Part shown: positions 56,860 through 64,000 of the stretch, piece by piece
Numbering within the stretch: the first letter of the stretch is position 1
Layout of the letters: the number at the start of each line of letters is the position of its first letter
Assembly (NCBI RefSeq): GCF_032854445.1
Contig: NC_088297.1
Coordinates: forward strand, 11,372,163 to 11,436,162
Direction of reading: 5' to 3'
From: Liolophura sinensis
Lineage: Eukaryota > Mollusca > Polyplacophora > Chitonida > Chitonidae
Length of the DNA stretch: 64,000 bases
Program-made: the position numbers and the translations under genes
Notes under the pieces: model-generated
Database searches by the model: none
Seen by the model: only the letters and a program-made list of their open reading frames with translations
What the model was told of the DNA's origin: nothing

Positions 56860-59800
56860 CTGAAACAAGATATCAATGTCATTTGTTACATAAGTATATA
56901 GGTACATTAATAGTTAAGACTGATCACATCACCTGGTTCTTAAATATTCGGTTACTCTATCTGCACATGTATGTCTATATGTATGTACAGGTGATGACTA
57001 GATCTAATTCCTTCAAATTAAGCATCGTGAACCTTTTCCCGATCAACAGGAGATTTTCAAGTTCGGACTCTTTTGTCGCTGAAGGTAAAAACAGTTCTAC
57101 TGTATAATGAGATTTGTCAAAAATGTTAGACAGCCTTGCCCACTTTAATCACCTGCCACAAAGGACATTTTCCCTTCAGGAATTTCAGAATGTTTACCAA
57201 CATTCAGCTTCTCAGGTTTCTCCATCGTTCGTCTACCATAAATAACTTTTTCCGAAATTCTTTCAGACACTCATGTTATAGAAAACCCGACCAAAAATAG
57301 TTGCCTGACATTTTTGATAGGTCACGGGATACAGTATGACCTTTACACCACAAGTGTTCAAATTCGAAAACCGCCTATTGCAATTCAGGCGGGTTCTTGT
57401 TCCCATCAGGGATACTGAAATACTACGTGTGTTTTAATCTGCGATACGATTGGCTAACTACCACGGTATACACTACTGTAATGTACAATACTACATTACA
57501 AATATCCACGTGAAAATGGATCTGAATTGGATCGATAAGTTGAGTGATTGATTTCGCTTTCAGGTTATGATCAAGAAATTTGCATTTTTTTAACTCAATC
57601 CCACCATTTTGCTAACTGTAATAGCTGACATGCGCAGTGGTTAGATGTTCCCCTCTGTTATAATGCAAATTTGATGGGCAACGAAGAAACAGAACATAGT
57701 GAGGAGAAAATCTGGAGCAATTATTTTTCTTTTTTATATTTTTATATTCGTCGGAAATAATTTATTTTCTATGCTGAAAATCCAAAAATTTATCTTACAT
57801 TCACAAGGAATCGATCATTCTAACCTTCACAGCACTTACCTATCAATGTGGATATGAAGGAAGATAAACCCAGCGCTAACGACTTGTCATTCTTTGTCAC
57901 CGTTCTGCAAAAGAAAAAGAAAAAAAAAACAGTAACAGTAAATATGTTGATTCTTTGGGTGGTTTAGTAACGAAGGTGTAACGTAGTTTCCAATACCACA
58001 GTTCATTAATCTGAACCGTAGGTAAGAACCTAAGACACGATTGCCCCGGAAATTTTCTTGCGGTGTCCTAAGAAATGACTCGGGCATGTCACTCATCTTA
58101 ACGATTATTCCTTCCGCCAAGGATTAATCCTTCATGGCACATGTGACAGTACAGTTTTGTTTTCCATCCAAAGCAACTGTCGCCAGTTAATAAATACCAT
58201 GCGGTGACGACGTGATCATGATGGAGCGACGTGGTCTGACCGAGCGATGTGAAAACATTTAACCGGAGCTACACAACGGAGAGGAGAGAGATGTTACACA
58301 AAAAGGCAACCAAAAGAAAAAGGATATAACAAAAAGAAAGTACGGAAAAATATAATCCATACATAAGCAGTTTCTCATATTAAACATGTGAGCATTAATA
58401 TATCCCTATAACTGACATGGATCGGTTTAATATATTCCATGCATATAAACTTCCGTTGTAAAGTTTGTAGTTCAAACAATGTGAACTGTATTAAAGTTCA
58501 CATCGTCATCGACAGGATAAGCTTTAGTTCGTGCACTTAAATATCACAGCCTTTAAAGGTCTGTGTTTATGGCCTACTTTCACATAAAAGACAGTTGTGA
58601 GTTCAGCCAGTCTCCTATTTCTTGCACGATTGACATAGGCCGCATGCCCTATACTTTGTAACAACTATAGCCTGCTTATCTTTACCTCTTGCCTGTATTT
58701 AGCTCTATGTAGCATAAGTCAACCTCACTACCTTTGGTTAGACGCGTAACACTTACACGCTCATATGATGGGCGTTGGTTTTATTAAGAAAAATGCAGTT
58801 AGTGTACATTTGTTCTAATTCATAGTAGTAAACTACATAAGCTTGTTTACGAGGCGAAGTAGTGTATTCGCAGAGAAACATTGTGAGCTCTGTCACTGCG
58901 TGCAGTTTGTTTAACCTGCTTGGTTGAATGTTATGGTAAAAAAAAGCCCACACTCATGGTCCAGCCGCCACTCGTAGTTATAGACGTCACCCGAAGTAGT
59001 GCCCTCTTTGTACCGGGTATCGAAAACAACCTTATGGAGATTAACTTTGTAAATCAGAAAAAGTATTCTCAGTGCATTTTCTTTGCAATAACCTGGACGT
59101 CCAACATATAGATGCGTGATTGATTAAAGGCAATTTTGGCAGTGAATAAAAATAATTTTATACAGTTGAATATAGGTGACAAGTTAAACGAAACAGACTA
59201 TGGAAAAAATTCGATGTTGAGGCTGTGGTAAATGAAGAACGCAATAACGCACATGCGTGGTAGTTCACACAATATAGTGCACTCAGCTCCATGCCCTCTA
59301 AGCAAATTTTACACACGGGAATATCCTATACACTATAGACCTGTCCGCCTTATGTACCGGTAACAAGCAGATAAAATGTCACAGTCCCAGACTTTTCAGA
59401 GCTTTTCTCTGCTAAATGTGTCACAAAAAGTTTCTCCCGGGGGCTTGCGTTCCACATGGTTCTTTCTGAATAAAAACTCAACATAATCCCCTGTGGTTCA
59501 GACTACCGGGCTACCCAGATGACCCCCCCCCCCCCACCCTCCAACCCCCCGTAATTTACCTGTGATGGCTTGCTTTGATAACGTGCGAAAAGCATACAAG
59601 GCCCTGGTGTCATGATTTCATTTATTTTTTTGAGAGTTTTATGAAAAGATTTAAAGGCACTCAAACATTTGAATTCTAAGGACCATACTGTCGGAGTCTA
59701 GGAACGCTGACGTCACACGAAGTTTATCCAACTCTAATCATTACACTGAATTTGAAAAAACTTTACCGATGGGTGAAAGATTACTGAAAAAATGTTCCCA

Positions 59801-62800
59801 AAAATTCCTTTCTTCTGGTGCACATGAAGAAAAAAGGTGAAACGACGTCAAATTTGCTAGATACCTTGAGTATGGCTCATAAAGCTCACCTCACTATTCA
59901 AATATTTGAATGCCTTTCAACACTCTAAAAAAAAATTTGAAAAAAAGAAATGAAAGTATCTTTACGCATAATTTTCAGTTGTCCAGGTGATGAACCTTAA
60001 TTCATTTTTTTAGCTTTCTTTTACTTTAAGTAGCCATTAGCTACGTTCATGTATCTCTCTACACCATACGTTGTCATGGTAGTTATGGGTTTACTTAGGT
60101 GTGCTGTATGAAACCCAGCCATAATTTTAAGTATGCGTCAGGCGATGTTTGTCGAGGATAACGCGATGTATCCCGTGGTGACAGCCGAGATACGGTATCG
60201 TGTAGTTAGAGCCAGTCATCGCCCAATCGCCCAGAAAGCGCCTAAACTAGCCCATTGAAACCTACATGCATACGTAATGGCTCTCAGGCTAATCGATGAA
60301 GACTGGATCAAGAACCTGATTTCTAAGTAGGTCAATTTCACAATCAAAATAAAATAATTTACAATGCTTTCCTTCCTCCAATAAAACGATTTATAATACA
60401 CTCCTCTTATAAGGCTTAAGCAGGCTCCTGGTCCCTGGAAGTTCCGCTTGGGGGCGCTCGTGTATGTACAGGAAGCTGTGGGGCCAGCATAGCAGTAACA
60501 TCCTTCGTGTATATGGGAATTCGGAGAATATAGCGCCTTGCCAGTTAAAACATGTGCAGATCACCTTCGTCTTTGAATTATTTGTTTTCTTTAAAGCGTT
60601 TTAAGACGCTTACATGTCAATAGTTTGGCGCACTAAGCACATATCAACTATAGCACCTGTGGTTTCCCTCCGAATCAGCCTGTGTTTACTTTCACTAATC
60701 ACAAATGAAAAGACTGTCCCTAAACTATGGCAAAACTTTTCTTTAATACATATAGTACAGATTACCTGTACGTTTTTATCTATTGTGACATTATAAAAAC
60801 ATTTTTCTAAAGCAGATGGCGATCATGTCGTCAACTTAAAGTCTAATAGCTTAAAGGAAAATAATCCATATTCATAAAACCAAATATTTTCTATTTACGA
60901 AGAACGCCTCGAATCATTGCCAATCAGAAAATATTAGATTCATACCTGAACTATTTATTACATTAAATTTAGTTTAAAAATGGACAAAGTGATAAAGCGG
61001 GTCCCAATATAAACTTTTCTGACTTTATCACCAATTTTGAATTGTAACACGTGCACAGCTGAGGCTGGTGTTTTGTGAAAGATAATTACTTGGAATGCTC
61101 TAAAATAATAGCAAAAAATCGACTGAATCGCGGATCGTCTTTTTTTTTGTTTTTTCAAAAATGTCCGGACCACACTCCAGAAAAGTTTGAGTTAACTGGC
61201 TCAAAAATCTGAGTTATGCAACTAACTCAACTCCAAAACTGAGATAAGCTGAGTGAAAAAACGCTTGTGGTTATATTGTTAATTCACTTGGTTTTTTGTC
61301 AGACCCAGCTTATCTGGTCAAATGATTCAGCTCTCTGAGTTAAATTAGCTTAATTATATAACCCAGATTTTTTGTCAGTAGACTCAGATATTTCCCTCTC
61401 TATGTAACCTCCTCAAGTGTTGGTAAATGAAAAATGTTTGACGTCGAATCAAAAATAATATGAATGAATAAAAGAATAAATAAGCGCATGCGCAATTAGC
61501 CACAAAAGTCAACTGTACGCAACGCAAAGTACCTTCATATCCTCAAGGTCACAAGACGTGTACCACACGCGAGCTGCATGTTCGCTTTGGTTTAATCTGT
61601 CTTTTTCTCTGGTTTTACTTACCTAACAATAACCATGAAGTTGGGACTGATTGCAAAGGTCACGGTGAAGGAGGTCAAGGTGCTGTAAACGAGCAAGGGG
61701 TATACCTTCACATCCTCGGGGGCACAGGAACCGGGCTTAGCTGTACCTCCGGAACAGGTACAGTTGAGGTAGATCTGCAAGTAGAGAGACAGGATCGAGT
61801 CAGTGTGATTAGTGGTATTTACACCCCCCCCCTCCCACCCCTCCACCAACGCCTCAAGTAAGCCTAGGCCTGCCACAAATGCGGTTGTCATTCGCTCAAG
61901 TTGTCAGCGAAATACACGACAAAAAGCCTGATTAACTTAGAAACAATATGCACGTTATCAGATACTTTCTAACGATTACCGTGTACGATCGGCACACATA
62001 CAGTGTGTACCCATATAATGTTCCGTATCAGCGGTACGCATGCCATGTAATTTATGTAATGCAGTTAGTGTACAAATGTCATTGTGAACGTGAAAATTTC
62101 TACACAGTCGTCTTTGTAGTTTTAATTTGAACATATACTGTTCTCCTGGAATTCTAAAAACGTGTCAGTGACCCGATAAGCCAAAACTGCGTCATACTCA
62201 CGGAGTTTTCCCTTCTGTAGCATCCTGCGTGACACGGGGACATATACGTCACACCGTCAGAACCACATACCGGCTGGATGACGTCACCGCTACACAGACA
62301 GCCAGCGACGCAGCTGTCGTTGCCCATCAACGCCCCCGGCTTAAGTTGTCTAAAAACACGTTTGACAACAGTACATTAAGTCATTACAATTTGAGTGAAG
62401 AAATAAATGAAAATATGAAATTCAACTTGTATGACTGAACAAGGATTAATTTGTAGTATATCAAGCAATATCTGCAGTTAAAATAATTCTTCATGCTACA
62501 CTATTTGTATGGCATTGAAATGAAAACAGCAAAGTTGACTGGCCACGAAATGTTTCTTTGCACACTCCAAAAGCTACACTGTTAAACTAAGCATAATATG
62601 TTCCCTGAGTGATGTTAGAATAGATAATGTTTGTGTAACGTAATTTTATGTTATGGGCAACACACTACCCGATTACTCTAACTAAAGTATGATGCTGTAA
62701 TAAGAACAGACGCTTGAAATACACGATAATGGTTAAAAAAAACTATGCCACCTCACCATGTAACAGATTACTTGAAGAGCGTAGAGCGTGAAATAAGCAA

Positions 62801-64000
62801 GTGAATAAAAACTGATTTACCCTCCGAACTTGGACTGGACCAGGTCCGTGGGTTGACCAGCCAGGAACATCCCTATGGGACACCCAATGGTCAGCAAAAT
62901 ACAGACTCCCAGAATAAGGCGCAGGTTTCCGCGAGTGGTCAGTTTAAAGTGTGACGTCACAAACCCTCCTACCACTGGACCAATCGTGCTCCCGAACAGA
63001 GAAATGACGCCTGCGTATAGAAAACAATTTTAACTGTGAGTTTAAAACATTCTGCATGGACGAGCTACACAAAATGTCCCAAATCGGAGTAAAACATATT
63101 GTTTCCTTTTGTGACGTTGCAGTGCTTGTGTAGCTCCTAGGTGTTTTATGAGGCACATACACTGATAACTGTGAAGTAATGCGGGAAACAACAAATGAGT
63201 GTATAGCTTAGGGACTCTTTGTTACAAGGCTGGGAGTGGGGGAGAGGGGGGAGAGGGGGGGCAATGTCGCGTTTCTGATACATTGAACACTGTAACTTAG
63301 TCACTGGTCAGAGTTCACGCATTTTAATTTATTTTTTAATTTCAACAGCAGTAGGGGTCCACGCCGAAGAAAACTGTTTCCAACTTTTCTCGACTTCAGG
63401 TGTTAAGCGTCAAAAGTGAAATATCACTATAATATATAAAAGACAACAGTGAGGCAGTTGGCAAATGGTCACACCTGCCACACTTATTGCCGGTGAAATA
63501 TGCCCTCTGGCCAATCTACATCAGTTATTGTTTTGTTTTAACTGTCCCGTAGTACAATGGAGAGCTTGGTAACGGAAAGTAGTGATGTTAATTGTAATAT
63601 TTTAGACGTTTTTGGTCCGGAATTACTTTAAATGCTGTGCTCTCGTCCCATTAATACTGATTTGTAAGTAATGATACTGGCAGAATTAGGTAGATAATTA
63701 AGACTTGTTTTGATTAAGTTAAGATGTAGATCGGATTTACTTACCTAACGTGCTGTGGGTCGGGATGTAGAACTGGTTTACCTTCTTAAAATCAGACTCT
63801 ATTTGTAAGTCGGAATGTAGAACCGATTTACTTACCTAACATCAGACTCGTTTTGTAAGTCGGAATGTAGAACTGTGTCTCCAGGTATTTGGGAAAGAAC
63901 GATGCCATACCGAGGAGAGCGAACGTGTGCATAGTGGAGGACAAGGCGAGCAGCGTGAATACCGGAAGCCTGAGTACTCGGAACACAGATCGGAGGGGAA
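56543..64000 (-). CDS. Organic anion transporter (OATP/SLCO family), 3' half of gene
   Basis: Six minus-strand exons, in transcript order: >64000-63836, 63010-62821, 62349-62202, 61774-61623, 57904-57840, 56859-56543. All phases match, giving about 345 residues, roughly half of a usual 650-720-residue OATP. The product covers predicted TM7-TM12: FFPKYLETQF at TM7, TM8 and TM9, the large extracellular loop with a Kazal-like cysteine cluster (PVCGSDGVTYMSPCHAGC), TM10, the FPAPVVYGAIVDS motif of TM11, and TM12, then a polar cytoplasmic tail. OATPs are sodium-independent plasma-membrane carriers of bulky organic anions such as steroid conjugates, eicosanoids and toxins; the substrate here cannot be inferred. 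The N-terminal half, with the WxGAWWxGFL-type signature, lies beyond the window. Confidence 0.95.
57840..57904 (-). CDS. OATP exon: 65-nt exon before TM11
   Basis: Enters in phase 2 (R split with the previous exon), encodes TVTKNDKSLALGLSSFISTL then IG, and leaves in phase 1. A small exon of this length at this place is usual in the family. Confidence 0.93.
57905..61622 (-). other. OATP intron (3.7 kb)
   Basis: No SINE of the two main families was seen here. It holds a C-run at 59522-59535 and A- or T-rich tracts. No antisense gene is supported. Confidence 0.6.
61623..61774 (-). CDS. OATP exon: end of extracellular loop and TM10
   Basis: Phase 0 in, phase 2 out. IYLNCTCSGG and KPGSCAPED complete the extracellular cysteine set; VYPLLVYSTLTSFTVTFAIS forms TM10. 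The frame appears to extend upstream, but the acceptor 'tacttgcag' sets the start. Confidence 0.94.
62202..62349 (-). CDS. OATP exon: Kazal-like loop
   Basis: Phase 2 in, phase 0 out. Encodes NDSCVAGCLC, PVCGSDGVTY and SPCHAGCYR, the Kazal-type pattern of the large extracellular loop 5. It probably stabilises the fold; protease inhibition is not implied. Confidence 0.94.
62821..63010 (-). CDS. OATP exon: TM8 and TM9
   Basis: Phase 1 in, phase 2 out. GVISLFGSTIGPVVGGFVTS is TM8, followed by a basic loop, then LRLILGVCILLTIGCPIGMF as TM9. Confidence 0.94.
63233..63262. repeat. G-rich tract in OATP intron
   Basis: Runs of three to seven G separated by single A bases on the + strand; it could form a G-quadruplex. 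Confidence 0.6.
63440..63640 (+). repeat. DR5 dispersed repeat, copy E
   Basis: Blocks 'gttggcaaatggtcacacc', 'gccggtgaaatatgccctct', 'catcagttattgttttg' and 'gtagtacaatggagagctt' follow the shared order. Here it is antisense to the host gene, inside an OATP intron. Confidence 0.7.
63722..63872 (-). repeat. 50-bp tandem duplication across an OATP exon-intron junction
   Basis: 'gtcggaatgtagaa' occurs at 63859-63872 (exonic) and 63809-63822, and a one-base variant at 63759-63772, exactly 50 bp apart; a fourth partial copy lies at about 63722-63731. On the minus strand the unit is the 3' end of the TM7 exon (QFYIPT...) plus its donor. The true donor after 63836 and the outermost copy (after 63745) both keep TTAG|GTAAGTAAAT. 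Confidence 0.9.
63836..64000 (-). CDS. OATP exon: TM7 region (5' end beyond window)
   Basis: At least 165 nt. LRSVFRVLRLPVFTLLALSS leads to TM7 and then FFPKYLETQFYIPTYKTSLM, with the donor in phase 1. Reading through the donor meets a stop at once (GGT AAG TAA), so the copies of this junction in the intron cannot serve as simple in-frame extensions. Confidence 0.95.

Overview
This window is animal nuclear DNA, most likely from a shell-forming lophotrochozoan. A mollusc is favoured; a brachiopod is the main alternative. The evidence is: (i) exons split by canonical GT-AG introns; (ii) a secreted VWA + chitin-binding + laminin-G protein with the architecture of the shell matrix proteins Pif and BMSP; (iii) many tRNA-derived SINEs whose conserved core is of the kind reported widely in molluscs. 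No bacterial operon, CRISPR array or prophage is present.

Layout. Positions 1-31.4 kb are gene-poor and hold SINEs, microsatellites, degenerate tandem repeats and one fold-back repeat; only weak candidate exons are visible. At 31.4-31.8 kb a 59-bp minisatellite lies just upstream of the first coding exon of the best-resolved gene. That gene (32127-43799, + strand) is a complete nine-exon, 600-codon Pif/BMSP-like gene; every splice phase is compatible and the frame runs from ATG to TAG. At 49.46-50.45 kb, + strand, lie the 3' exons of an S1-family serine protease (GDSGGP motif) followed by an LDL-receptor class A module. Its catalytic exon carries a GT/G-run microsatellite that shifts the frame, so it is either a decayed gene or an assembly error. 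From 56543 to the right edge, on the - strand, lie the last six exons of an organic anion transporter (OATP/SLCO), including its Kazal-like loop; the 5' half of that gene is outside the window.

Mobile elements. At least 22 copies or fragments of one SINE family (AAAT tail) and six of a second (CACT tail) are scattered on both strands. The two families share a similar core but have different heads and tails. Several copies have clear target-site duplications. A third tRNA-headed SINE occurs once. A further dispersed repeat of about 170-200 bp, called DR5 here, occurs five times, always in the same orientation, and one copy was invaded by a SINE.

The three genes show no sign of acting together. 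The Pif-like protein would be secreted to an extracellular chitinous or mineralised matrix, the protease-LDLa protein is probably extracellular, and the OATP is a plasma-membrane transporter. No wholly new system was proven. The items most worth following up are the Pif-like protein without an acidic C-terminal half, the DR5 repeat, the protease frame break and the 50-bp tandem duplication across an OATP splice donor.
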